DNA of 64,000 nucleotides from Odiellus spinosus (Eukaryota; Arthropoda; Arachnida; Opiliones; Phalangiidae), in assembly GCA_963920705.1 (NCBI GenBank), contig OY987225.1, positions 17,935,492-17,999,491 on the forward strand, written 5' to 3'. The translations under genes and the position numbers were made by a program. The notes under the pieces are model-generated. The model did no database searches and had not been told where the DNA came from. It worked only from the letters and a program-made list of their open reading frames with translations. Shown in pieces: positions 32,457 through 44,899 of the stretch (position 1 is its first letter; every line of letters begins with the position of its first letter).

Positions 32457-33490
32457 CCGCAGACCACTCCAAAAAGTCCAACAGTTGGGAAACACTGATA
32501 TAAATAAATGCGCCAATTCCAAAAATTAATTGGTGATTATTTAAAAAATAAAACTTTAGTGTTTGTTTCTTAATTTAAATGATAAATGCTGGTTTTTCGT
32601 TTCCTTTCTTTACAAGTTACGCTTCAAGAAATCCCGCGTAGACACCTCAAATTTAAAGACGCGGAAACTAACAAATAATTCCCGTTTTGCTACCTTCCAA
32701 CGCTTACAAAGTAAAATAATAGATTCTTAAAGGGAGATTGAAGAACAAAAACTTCTGATTTTTCATTACATTCCTATTAGTAAGATATTTCACAGACAAA
32801 AGTAATTTAAAAAAACAAGCTTTAACTAAATTGCAAAAGAGGCGGAAAAACTATCGCTGAGTAGTTGGCAAATCATTTGGGGCCAGATTTCAAAACACTA
32901 TGAATCTAGTTCAGAATACTCTACGAGTAAAATAAAAATTAGGGATATGCGAGTACCCGATAGTTAGTTGGTTCCGGTACCCGCTCGAATACCCGAAAAC
33001 GGCTCTTCGAATTAATTACCCCAAACTATATAATCGGGTTTTTTCTCACAAATGTTTCCGTGGAATGAACTTTTTATTTCTCTAGAAAAGCCAAAAGCCA
33101 TAGTTTATCGAACAAATTAACAAAGAATCAAAGAGAAAAATGGTATTACCAACTAATATTTATTATTTTTTAAGAGCCTCGTATTTTTTCTATACTTTAC
33201 GACTACAGTCTCATTTGAAGATAGCTATCCGACACTATTCTTTGTAAATTTTAAAACTCGATGGGTACCCGTCAACCATTTTTGGGTAAGACTAATTATA
33301 CCCGCTAGTACTCGAAAGCATTCGTTTACCCGCCCCAATACCCGGTAAGAAAATTAATTACCCGAACTCGCACTGAAAACCAATAATTACTACCAAAGAA
33401 ACCGTAATAATAATACGAAAAAAAAACTATAATAGATACAATTTTAAAAACGAATCTATATTTTAATAATATTCGCTCTGACAATTTTAG

Positions 33491-33702
33491 GCATTGGGTT
33501 GCCTTCCAGCGCCATAAACATAAATTCTTATTCCACCTATAGTAATTACTTATACCGTCAAACCTACTCCCACATGACAATCAAATTAAAGTTTCCCGAA
33601 AAATCCACTAGAGGCGCCAAGATACCGAACTTCCCCCTTAATGATAAAGAATATATAGAAAATAACTTGTCGACTCCATACAAGAAGTATATTGTAGCAT
33701 AG
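33491..33702 (+). CDS. Orphan 3'-terminal exon candidate, stop codon supplied by a MITE
   Basis: The acceptor tctgacaattttag leads in phase 1 into 69 codons (IGLPSSAININSYSTYSNYL ... NNLSTPYKKYIVA). The last codon and the TAG at 33700-33702 fall in the MITE that starts at 33698. Removing the MITE and one target copy would give ...YIVD and TAG. No upstream exon found and no domain recognised. Confidence 0.4.
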
Positions 33703-33984
33703 ACTAAGAAAGGGTTTCATCCTGGACTTGCTCCCTACGTCATTAGTAACTGCTATTACCGATGGAGGCGGTACTAGTAAGTTTCGGTGGTGTGTTCTTC
33801 ATTCCCACCATCTCTACCGCAAGCGTGCTCGCGAAGCTACGATAATTGGCTTGATGACCGCTAGAGGCACCAGCGAACTACCCCACCAAGATCGCTAACT
33901 ATTTAAAAAATCTGGCAAACTACGGTGGAAGGCAGAGATAGCTGCACGTCGCGTGTCTAGGGTGAAACCATTTCTTAGTCTATG
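33698..33984. mobile_element. 287-bp MITE, CATAGACTAAGAAA family, copy 1
   Basis: Ends catagactaagaaagggttt / aaaccatttcttagtctatg; perfect 7-bp duplication attgtag (33691-33697, 33985-33991). Related copies: about 48238-48470 (truncated) and 60764-61121. Confidence 0.9.
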
Positions 33985-34754
33985 ATTGTAGACTAGAAAA
34001 TGCCACCAGACCAGGTAAAACAGTTTCCGTCGAGGAGATCTTTAGAAATGAAATTCCAATATTAAGTTAAGCCAACGGGTTAAGTAGTAGCTAGTGTGAT
34101 GATGGCTTCGCGCATGACCGGCGCGAAGTGACTTTGACACAAATTACATAACACAAAGATAGATCTACTATTATATTAATGCACCATTTTGGTTTATTCA
34201 CTCGGGTGACTTAGAAATATAGGCAACAGAAATTTCAAATGTTTTACGATTTTATTTCTTCTTGGCGATTCGGACTATCTTATAAAGATCGTTTAGGTTA
34301 AATTATGATCTCTTTACGATAATTATCTTTAAATTTATGGGCGATACAAAGGGTTCGCTGAATTTCAAGGTTCTAGAGATGGTGCACTAATTCTAATTTA
34401 TTGTAGAATTGAGATGAAGTCACCCATAGAGGTAATAAAAATGCGCATACCATTGTAAGAAGTACTGTAAGGTTGTGAAAAAATATCATATAATCGTTCT
34501 CGTACAATCGCCGATTTAATAATCGGCTTAGAGATCAACTCTACAATCTGTCTTTGCTACAGTCATTTCTTGACGTTTAAAGACGGACGTTCAGAAAAAA
34601 GGGTGCGCTAAACCTCGCTAACAGAGACAAGGAATAAAAATAAATAAAATATAGACAAGGAATAGAAACTGAACATGCTATAGTGGTTACGGGTGAAATT
34701 CTTTACACTATTTCCGGTTATGATGTCTGCAAAAATCTCAGCCACGTCGGTTTC

Positions 34755-37700
34755 CCACGTGAAGAAAGATCGGAAATATTCAGAAAGAAAGATCGGAAAT
34801 ATTCAGAAAGAAAGATCGGAAATATTCAGAAAGAAACATCGGAAATATTCAGAAAGAAAGATCGGAATTATTCAGAAAGAAAGATCGGAATTATTCAGAA
34901 AGAAAGATCGGAATTATTCAGAAAGAAAGATCGGAATTATTCAGAAAGAAAGATCGGAATTATTCAGAAAGAAAGATCGGAATTATTCAGAAAGAAAGAT
35001 CGGAATTATTCAGAAAGAAAGATCGGAATTATTCAGAAAGAAAGATCGGAATTATTCAGAAAGAAAGATCGGAATTATTCAGAAAGAAAGATCGGAAATA
35101 TTCAGAAAGATCGGAAATATTCAGAAAGATCGGAATTATTCAGAAAGAAAGATCGGAATTATTCAGAAAGAAAGATCGGAATTATTCAAAAAGAAAGATC
35201 GGAAATATTCAGAGAGATCGGAAATATTCAGAGAGATCGGAAATATTCAGAGAGATCGGAAATATTCAGAGAGATCGGAAATATTCAGAGAGATCGGAAA
35301 TATTCAGAGAGATCGGAAATATTCAGGAAGAAAGATCGGAAATATTCAGGAAGAAAGATCGGAAATATTCAGAGAGATCGGAAATATTCAGAAAGAAAGA
35401 TCGGAATTATTCAGAAAGAAAGATCGTAATTATTCAGAAAAAAAGATCGGAATTATTCAGAAAGAAAGATCGGAATTATTCAGAAAGAAAGATCGGAATT
35501 ATTCAGAAAGAAAGATCGGAAATATTCAGAAAGAAAGATCGGAAATATTCAGAAAGAAAGATCGGAAATATTCAAAAAGAAAGATCGGAAATATTCAAAA
35601 AGAAAGATCGGAAATATTCAGAAAGAAAGATCGGAAATATTCAGAAAGAAAGATCGGAAATATTCAGAAAGAAAGATCGGAAATATTCAGAAAGAAAGAT
35701 CGGAATTATTCAGAAAGAAAGATCGGAATTATTCAGAATGAAAGATCGGAATTATTCAGAAAAAAAGATCGGAATTATTCAGAAAGATCGGAATTATTCA
35801 GAAAGATCGGAATTATTCAGAAAGATCGGAATTATTCAGAAAGATCGGAAATATTCAGAAAGATCGGAAATATTCAGAAAGAAAGATCGGAATTATTCAG
35901 AAAGAAAGATCGGAAATATTCAGAAAGAAAGATCGGAAATATTCAGAAAGAAAGATGGGAAATATTCAGAAAGAAAGATGGGAAATATTCAGAAAGAAAG
36001 ATGGGAAATATTCAGAAAGAAAGATCGGAAATATTCAGAAAGAAAGATCGGAAATATTCAGAAAGAAAGATCGGAAATATTCAGAAAGAAAGATCGGAAA
36101 TATTCAGAGAGATCGGAAATATTCAGAGAGATCGGAAATATTCAGAGAGATCGGAAATATTCAGAGAAATCGGAAATATTCAGAGAAATCGGAAATATTC
36201 AGGAAGAAAGATTGGAAATATTCAGAGAGATCGGAAATATTCAGAGAGATCGGAAATATTCAGAAAGAAAGATCGGAAATATTCAGAAAGAAAGATCGGA
36301 AATATTCAGAAAGAAAGATCGGAAATATTCAGAAAGAAAGATCGGAAATATTCAGAAAGAAAGATCGGAATTATTCAGAAAGAAAGATCGGAATTATTCA
36401 GAAAGAAAGATCGGAATTATTCAGAAAGAAAGATCGGAATTATTCAGAAAAAAAAGATCGGAATTATTCAGAAAGATCGGAAATATTCAGAAAGATCGGA
36501 ATTATTTAGAAAGAAAGATCGGAATTATTCAGAAAGAAAGATCGGAAATATTCAGAAAGAAAGATCGGAAATATTCAGAAAGAAAGATCGGAAATATTCA
36601 GAAAGAAAGATCGGAAATATTCAGAAAGAAAGATCGGAAATATTCAGAAAGAAAGATCGGAAATATTCAGAAAGAAAGATCGGAAATATTCAGAAAGAAA
36701 GATCGGAAATATTCAGAAAGAAAGATCGGAAATATTCAGAGAGATCGGAAATATTCAGAGAGATCGGAAATATTCAGAAAGATCGGAAATATTCAGAAAG
36801 AAAGATCGGAAATATTCAGAGAGATCGGAAATATTCAGAGAGATCGGAAATATTCAGAGAGATCGGAAATATTCAGAAAGAAAGATCGGAAATATTCAGA
36901 AAGAAAGATCGGAGATATTCAGAAAGAAAGATCGGAAATATTCAGAAAGATCGGAAATATTCAGAAAGATCGGAAATATTCAGAAAGATCGGAATTATTC
37001 AGAAAGAAAGATCGGAATTATTCAGAAAGAAAGATCGGAATTATTCAGAAAGAAAGATCGGAAATATTCAGAAAGAAAGATCGGAATTATTCAGAAAGAA
37101 AGATCGGAATTATTCAGAAAGAAAGATCGGAATTATTCAGAAAAAAAGATCGGAATTATTCAGAAAGAAAGATCGGAAATATTCAGAAAGATCGGAATTA
37201 TTCAGAAAGAAAGATCGGAATTATTCAGAAAGAAAGATCGGAAATATTCAGAAAGAAAGATCGGAAACATTCAGAAAGAAAGATCGGAAATATTCAGAAA
37301 GAAAGATCGGAAATATTCAGAAAGAAAGATCGGAAATATTCAGAAAGAAAGATCGGAATTATTCAGAAAGATCGGAATTATTCAGAAAGAAAGATCGGAA
37401 TTATTCAGAAAAAAAGATCGGAATTATTCAGAAAGATCGGAATTATTCAGAAAGATCGGAAATATTCAGAAAGATCGGAAATATTCAGAAAGATCGGAAA
37501 TATTCAGAAAGATCGGAAATATTCAGAAAGATCGGAAATATTCAGAAAGATCGGAATTATTTAGAAAGAAAGATCGGAATTATTCAGAAAGAAAGATCGG
37601 ATATATTCAGAGAGATCGGAAATATTCAGAAAGAAAGATCGGAATTATTCAGAAAGAAAGATCGGAAATATTCAGAAAGAAAGATCGGAAATATTCAGAA

Positions 37701-37755
37701 ATATCGAAAATATTCAGAAATATCGAAAATATTCAGAAATATCGGAAATATTCAG
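34755..37755. repeat. 3-kb minisatellite of 23-bp and 19-bp units (gatcggaaWtattcagaaag)
   Basis: The 23-bp unit is gatcggaaWtattcagaaagaaa; shorter 19-bp units lack one gaaa. From the length, roughly 135 units. W is A or T and varies in blocks, as do agaga-containing 19-mers, showing segmental amplification. All three + frames stay open (the longest runs 34693-37977) because no frame of the unit contains a stop; every frame gives the same KDRKYSER/KIGNIQKE/RSEIFRK peptides. I regard it as non-coding. Confidence 0.93.
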
Positions 37756-37999
37756 AGATATTTAAACGTTTTTAGAAATAACAAGATATCAGGTGTTAAT
37801 ATTTTTGCAAAGTGGCACAAATATTGGAAAATTTCTCAAATAAAACAGCGTTTCTCCACTAAAAACAAGATAAGATGTATAATAATAACAATGAAAGCAA
37901 TCCGGTTACGCTTTTCTAAGCTGAAGAAAAAATTTCTAGGGAAAATAATAATTTGTCTGGAGGGCATATTATTATAGAAACTAGGCTTTGAAAGTCATA

Positions 38000-39110
38000 A
38001 ATTAGAGATTAAAACGGTGCGAAGTATGTTATTAACTTTTGATGTTTTTTATTCGAGGGAATACCGATAGAATATTTCCAAAAACTGGAATGAAATGAAA
38101 AAGGGGTTATTGAAGTGTCAGATTAAAAAATTTGTTCCCAAAATTGGGGCTTCGCGCGGCGTAACAAAAGGAGCTTCGTATTATCACGATGTAGGACAGC
38201 GGTCCATTTTGCTTCCAAGAATCGCTTTTAAGCATCCATATTTCTCTTAAATACAGCGATGATGCCCGAGGCGTGTGCCGAGTGTGGCCTCATGGTTCAA
38301 TTCTATCTTAATTCTATATCCCCTTTGTTTCATTCATGAAATGTGTTTAAAAGGAGGGCGAAGAGGAAAATCCGTTGTATTTTTCTTCTAAAAATAAGAT
38401 ATGTTTGCGTAGTAAAACATACAAGAAGACTCTGAAGACTCTCTGGATTGTACAAAAATCGAAAACCTTCCAATTTTGGCTTATAATTAAAAGAAGAACC
38501 TTTGACCAATCAAAAGATTCTTTATAAAATCACCTCGACACGTGCTTAGGCAAACTCTATGAATCGCGCAAAATCTCATTCTTAATTATTTTCACGCGCC
38601 CAATCGCGTACAACAGCACGTGGCGCGGATGAAGCCAAAAGTGTGGAGTCTTTTGATTAGTCGGAGTTTCTCCTTTTAAAGTACACATGCAACCTCACTC
38701 AATTCGGGCCTCGTGAAACGCGTGAATTTCCTTTCCAAGAATTGAAAAAGATCCGGCACGCGCGTGACGTCAGTTTTACGATTGAATTTACTCTCGCCAT
38801 AGAAAATAACGCTATAAAAAGTCCGTTTTGATTCGCGTTTCCTGGGAAAAGTTTAAACGAAAACGTTTCGCGGTATTTTTATAAATATTAACTAGACCTT
38901 AAATTATAATATTATCCAACAATAATGGCTGAAATACAGCCCTATACGTGTTTGAACTCGAAAGAGGCATAAATGATGAGATCAAAATGATTATAGTTCA
39001 TCCGAAGTTGAATCATCCGATGATGATCATGATAGGTAGGGTGTCTCTAGATTTAGTTGTATAAATTGGATACAAACTAAGGTTTATAAATCTAGTATTC
39101 TTTAGATTAA
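38000..39110. other. No gene seen
   Basis: AT-rich sequence with a block (about 38570-38840) that is loosely repeated at 40470-40640, 60590-60740 and 62210-62330 (motifs such as gattNgtcggagNttctcctttt and gcgcgtgacgtcagttttac). No supported coding sequence. Confidence 0.5.
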
Positions 39111-39116
39111 TGGGCA

Positions 39117-39453
39117 CAGAAGCCGATGAAACCCTCCTTTGAAGTCTATTACTCCCGGGTCTTGTCTACCCCTCTCTGTATGGGTTATTCTCAAAAGGCG
39201 CGATTCGTACGCCTCCTAACGGTAGATGTTTTCGGAGCGGGAGCTCGTCGAGCGAATATCTCTAGCAGCTTTGGAGTTCGTCCAAAAAACGTCGTCGTTT
39301 GTGGAGAGAGAGAATTTCCAATTTTCCGTAGACAGGGGGGATGAAGTAGGACCCCTTCTAACTTGTAAAATTGGGAATTTTACCCATACAGAGAGGAGCG
39401 CTATATGGAACATTGGAGTAGTAGACTTCAAAGGAGGGTTTCATTGGCTTCTG
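39117..39453. mobile_element. 337-bp MITE, CAGAAGCCGATG family, copy 2 (inverted)
   Basis: Ends cagaagccgatgaaaccctc / gagggtttcattggcttctg; flanks atgggca (39110-39116) and ataggca (39454-39460) match at six of seven bases. Orientation is opposite to the copies at 20846 and 54465. Confidence 0.88.
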
Positions 39454-40026
39454 ATAGGCATTATAATATTTCACCAGATTTTCCTCTTTCTCCTCCCTTT
39501 AGGAAACATACGCATTGTATACAATTAAATCGTTTTATTTTTAGGATGTACTTTGTAAGCTATGTGAATTTTCATTTACGAAGGATTGAAACAAGTATTC
39601 GATACTTCTTTGTTAAACTATTCACCAAGATGCCGTCAGTCTTTCCAAATAAATCGGCTAAATATTCAATTATCGATCATTACCGCAATATATAAATGAA
39701 TTTTAACTTATTTTTTTTAACGTCATATTATTTAACGTGGCCACATAATCACTCTTAGGCCCGGCTTAACAGGCTTAATATATGATAATGTTCAGTAAGG
39801 TTGTTGACCCATTATTAGCTATAGATAGTTTGGTGGATCTTGGGTTCCTTCGTAGCTCCGAGGAATTCTTAAACTACCGGCAGCGCGTCTTAAGAAAAAA
39901 CCTGTTCATCGCTGTGTTTTACGAGTTCTAAAAGCTATTCGATAGCCGTAGACGCCATAAACTCATGGCTAGTTAAAGGAAACGTGAATACAAAGCGCGC
40001 AATTTGGACCTCACATTGTGAGAATA

Positions 40027-40335
40027 TTTTCTAGAATTTTTCAGATTGTCTCGAATATTTCAAAATTGTCTAGAGTTTTTCAGAATAATCTAGAATTTTT
40101 CAGAATTGTCTAGAATTTTTCAGAATGATCTAGAATTTTTCAGAATGATCTAGAATTTTTCAGAATGATCTAGAATTTTTCAGAATTGTCTAGAATTTTT
40201 CAGAATTGTCTAGATTTTTTCAGAATTATCTAGTATTTTTCAGAATTGTCTAGAATTATTCAGAATTGTCAGAATTTTTCAGAATTGTCAGAATTTTTCA
40301 GAATTGTCAGAATTTTTCAGAATTTTCAAGAATTT
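40027..40335. repeat. Minisatellite, 20-bp unit tctagaatttttcagaatga
   Basis: About 11 copies at 20-bp spacing (40060-40260), then shorter units tcagaatttttcagaattg to 40335. The unit resembles gatcggaattattcagaaa of the array ending 2.3 kb upstream. Confidence 0.88.
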
Positions 40336-41164
40336 TTCCGCTTTTTTTTGAAAATTTTCCAGACTTTTCTGGAACCTTCTAGAACATTCGGGCAAAAAAC
40401 GGACGGGGTACCTCCGTATAATCAAAGGATTTCCCATGCACCTTTAGCACCATAAAATATCTAAATGTTTTAGATTACGCGTGGCAATAATGAAGTACGA
40501 GATTTAGCACGTGTCGACTAAGCCAGAGGTGGGGCGTCTTTGATTGGTCGGAGGTTCTCCTTTTAATTATATGCCACAATCACAAGGTTCGATATTTTGT
40601 ACAATTTAGACTCCCGGAATGTTTTGCTACGCAAAATAGGAAATATGAAACTTTTCATCGATTTATCAGAAATTATAGGAATACGTTTGTTTTAGAAATA
40701 TAGGAAAATATAGGATAACTAATGATTTTACAGGAAAATAAAGGTTTCTAATGTGAAGTTATAAAAAAAAATCATGGTTTTTAAAGGCTGAAAACCTCCT
40801 TATTTCTCATTCTAAAACTAAACTTTTCACTTCATTTTTGGTGCTTTAGAGCATTATCGGTTTTATGCGCCACATATAAATTAACAACATGCCGTGGAAA
40901 CCCGCAAATATGAAAGAAATCTTGAAAAATAGGAAATAATTGTTAAATGATCGAAATTATAGGAACTTGTAGAAATTTTTTATAATTAAATATTTTGTAA
41001 TTAAAATTTAAGTCTTAATTGGGAGTAAAAACTAGTGGCGAGCTGAAGTAGCTCAAAAATCATCCACCATGATTTGTCTGCACTTACAAGGTCAGGCCAT
41101 CTCCGTGATTTTTTCCCTTAGAGGTACCGCGCATGCTTGACAATAGATAAAATAACTTGGTCGC

Positions 41165-41345
41165 AACCTTAAAAAAAGGTACATTTCCCCCAAAAACAGG
41201 TTCTATTTATCGGCAATTTTTGTTGGTTCCAAGGTTGAGAAAGTGCTATACGTTGTCCCAACCTTGGAAAAAGGGTACATCTCCCCCCGAAACGGGTTCT
41301 CTTTAACGGCAATTTTTGTTGTTTTCAAGGTTGAGTACTTCCCAT
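41165..41345. repeat. Two-copy tandem block related to 10805-11020
   Basis: caaccttaaaaaaaggtaca / caaccttggaaaaagggtac, each followed by gggttctNttta.cggcaatttttgtt and aaggttgag, give two copies about 100 bp apart. The same motifs (gttctattt, ccgttaa, ttcaaggttgag) appear inverted in 10805-11020. Confidence 0.5.
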
Positions 41346-42102
41346 TTTATAATATTATCTATTCATGGTGGTTTCTCACTATCGGCGCTTGAATAAAAAC
41401 CGGTTACGTGAAAACATTCAGGGATCTGCGGTGCATTCACGTGACCAAACTCAGCCAATCTGCTACATTTTCTTTTCCCAGCAAGCTCTTGGGCAAGATT
41501 TTTAGCCGTGGCAAAATTTGAACGATTTTAATACATAGGAGAAATTATAAATATAAAAAAATGCGGTCACCCTGCAAAGGTGTCTAATGTTTAGAAGCAT
41601 AATCCCTCTTCATCCTCCCTTTAAGTTTATCATACAAAACTATGCACGGTTCCTTTATTGGGGAACACTAAGGAAAGGGGAAGCGAAAAAAAAAATCAAC
41701 TATACCTGTTTGATTTTTCTTCGAATTTAAAAAAAAGGTCCATTTTCTTAGCGAGTTTTATCATTTAAAATATTCAAGGTCGAGACCAAGGAAGGAATTT
41801 CCCTGAAGGTATAATACGGCTAATCTGACACGGTTTTATAATTATACAAGACGCTCCCTCTCGCCATCGTATTTCTAGTGTCATTTTATTTTTTAAATAT
41901 TAAAAATTCAATTTTTTTCCGTGTACAAAGAACGTTCGTTTTAGCATGGTTTGGGGTTAATTAGATATTTTAAATAAATTTAGATTAACGATGTTAATCA
42001 TTTTCTTGAACCTAGGAGTAGTAAACACAAGGAAGAGAGAGGTGTAACATTTTTCGCATTAAAGATTTGTTAAAGTTTGTGTACTATTTATTATCTAATA
42101 AC

Positions 42103-42644
42103 AGAGCTCGGAATTCGCATAACGTTTGTTAATTGAATAAGACCATCGTGAATGTCCATCAGCTATTATTCGTTCGAAAAAAAAATATTCATTTCTTATT
42201 CGAGTTAACGTATACCTGAATGTAACGGCAAACTTTTTATTCGTACTCATTGTTATAGAAAATTGTACGTTATACGAGTTATTCATTCGCCGATAAGAAA
42301 ATTTGAAACTCTAGGAATTTAACCCAAATTGAGATCTTCAAGCTAGAATTTAGTGATTTAGTCTATTCCTTTCAATTTTGATTAAAATATAATTATTATA
42401 TTTCATTCTACACGGATTTCGAGAAACGACATATTTTTATCTAAGAGTAATCCGTTTGAATAAACGCGTAATTTGTTTATTAATCAAACTTACAATTTTA
42501 TCTTTGGATAATTAGTATCATTTGATATTCGCCTGGTTACATAATTTGTGGTTTTATACTAACAAACAATTTATCCGAGATTAAAATATATGAAAGTAGG
42601 AAATGCATTGATTACTAGTGATTAATTATCCGATTCCGAACTCT
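42103..42644. mobile_element. AGAGCTC...AGAGTT-ended element, about 540 bp, full-length copy
   Basis: Left end agagctcggaattcgcataa, right end ttatccgattccgaactct (inverted, imperfect). Near-full-length second copy at 52074-52630; right part at 20019-20339; fragment at 59262-59327. No coding capacity and no clear target duplication. Confidence 0.65.
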
Positions 42645-42649
42645 ATCAA

Positions 42650-44240
42650 AGGTTGAGCCTTAGGTTAAAATTGAAATATCGTTACACTTGTTGATCGGGC
42701 CATAACATTGAACGCTTTCGCGTTCACTGAATTCATTTATTGGATGTTACGTGTTGCGCTGCGAGTGGCTTGCGTAATTTCAAACGCTTGGCAACGGCGT
42801 GTTGAAAGCCATCAACTAGTGTGGTATATTATTAAATACTTCAAAACATGAATTCAAATTTACGTACTGATGTTTTAATAAGCTTTATTGATCAATGATT
42901 TGGACTGTCTTAGCATAAACGCGCGCAGTTTCGTAACTTGATTCTCCTCTTAAATATCCCTGGAATCCTTCAATTTCTGTTAAATTGTGATATTATTTTT
43001 CGCGGGATGAGAGGCAATTGAATTAAATCATTTCCTGTTTTATTGTATTCTTAATATCCGGTTAAGCAAACGCTGTGGTATTCGGTATTGTGAACGAATT
43101 GACCAAGGACAACTATTGAAAATTACGCAATAAAGGAAACGCTTTATGTTGGAAACTAGTATTTGGGTAATTTATTTGATGCATTCAAAAATTATTTTTA
43201 CAGGTCATCACTCAAACATCGTTTTAACATAAGCCTTTATGGTATTTTTTGTTTTTTGTTTCAGCCGAGGACTAGATATTAAAATATGTTATTACGTAAG
43301 TAATAACACTAATTAAAGAGTGCCGTATTTAGAATTTACGAATCAAATGGTCCTGGATTTTCCTAAGAATTATTTTACGTTTGGTTCAGTTTAAAGAGGT
43401 TTAGTTTTAATTGATGTTGTGTTGGTTTATAGTTCATCCATAAGATTGAGACAATTTTATAATTGAAATGCAAATTAATAGTCAGGTCATTAGACTTGAT
43501 TAGAAATACCTCATTCAAAACTTCATTAAAATGTCTATGGGATTTAACATTAAGGGTCGGCTTTTACTGCGTGAATGATAACTGATATTTTTATCAGTGT
43601 CCGAAGAGGGTTTCGTCCAAGTAGTTTGGAAAAATATAAAGTGCGTGAATGAACAGACTGTTACTTTTATCATGTTAAACAAAGATTTAATTTAATAATA
43701 AAATTTAGAATGATCACGGAATTTGAGGTAATAGGGACAAATGTACTTAATTTTATATTAAATGCTTCTAAAATATTAAACAAGCATTTATTTTAATGAA
43801 CAGAAGGATGTTGTTTTTGTTGGTCAAGGAAAAATTACACTATCTGGGTTATTTATTCGTGAGGTACTTTAATATTTATAATATCACAGGTAAATCCTGC
43901 TTCAAGTTTACAAGGCAAATTATGATTGGAATGTGGTTCTGAAAGTTTGTCGTCAGAGCTTTCGCCCGATAAGAGAGTAAAAAAATTCAAAAACTCTAAA
44001 CGGTCGAAATTGCCCTCTCTAGTGGTTGAGATTGGAACTAAGGACGCGGTGCAAATATTGCACTGAACTTTCTAGACGTTTACCGGGATGAAAATGTATC
44101 GACGGTAAACAACTCTCCTCTCTCCCTCTTTCTCTCGCAAAACGGAGGAGCGTGTCTCGCCAGGCCGTCGCGATTTCGAGTCTGATTTACTCTAGAAAGA
44201 ATATACTTGGCCTGACTGCCTTTCTGTACAAATTTCGGAA
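42650..44240. other. No gene seen
   Basis: AT-rich and without clear repeats, splice-bounded frames or RNA genes that I can support. Confidence 0.5.
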
Positions 44241-44245
44241 TACTT

Positions 44246-44427
44246 AAGCTACGTTCACATACACTTGACACTTTGAAACCGTTTCGAGTCGTCAAATCGA
44301 CTTTTTTTTAGATATTAATTTGGTTTCTTGATCAAAGGTCTACACGGGTGACCCCAAAATTTTATTATTTGACCTTTCCAAAACGGTTAAAAACGGTTTC
44401 AAAGTCTGTAGTGTGAACGTAGCTTTA
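44246..44427. mobile_element. 182-bp MITE, AAGCTACGTTCACA ends
   Basis: aagctacgttcacatacact ... tgacactttgaaaccgttt is mirrored by aaacggtttcaaagtctgtagtgtgaacgtagctt. The target duplication is unresolved. Confidence 0.7.
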
Positions 44428-44649
44428 GGGTGAAACCGTGGACTGAGAAAATCGATTCGCTTCATCGTCACCCACAGGATGCCGTCTTGAAGGATGATTT
44501 ACTTGTGATATCTTTGCTGGTCTTAAATTTCACCAGTAACTGTAATGTTAAATAGCCGCGGCTAATCCTGTCTGAATGATAACTGAAATCGTAATCATTC
44601 GTCCAGAGAATTCGAATAAATAGAGAGAAAGGTAGTTTAAAAACATTAA

Positions 44650-44895
44650 AGGGTAAATGAAAACTGCTATATCACTTTATTGATTTTACGTTTTTCTGAA
44701 TCTACGCTATCGAAAACCTAAGAAAAATATCAACTCTTATTTTTAAGCATCTCCTAAATATGATAGAAAAGGTTTTAAAGATCGGACTTAGTTGTCTGCT
44801 ACAAAAAAGCATGGAGCCCCTGTGTTTGAATTTCCGAGATGGGTATCCGACCAATATAATCAAGAAAGTGATATATAGCAGTTTTCATTTACCCT
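44650..44895. mobile_element. 246-bp MITE with TTAA target
   Basis: TTAA (44646-44649) | agggtaaatgaaaactgcta ... tagcagttttcatttaccct | TTAA (44896-44899). TTAA duplications are used by piggyBac and Kolobok elements. The short + strand frame from 44760 runs across its right end and is not a gene. Confidence 0.85.
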
Positions 44896-44899
44896 TTAA

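Noticed and set aside
33181-33245. Possible exon between ctacag and gtaaat upstream of 33491
   Set aside because: Neither open frame ends in the phase needed by the exon at 33491.
34755-37755. agatcgga motif resembling a sequencing-adapter start
   Set aside because: Only about eight bases match; the rest of the unit (aatattcagaaag) differs and the unit varies naturally, so this is genomic repeat rather than adapter carry-over.
34693-37977. 1094-codon open frame (and 608-, 248- and 184-codon frames in other phases)
   Set aside because: It lies almost wholly in a 23/19-bp minisatellite that has no stop in any + frame; the flanks look random.
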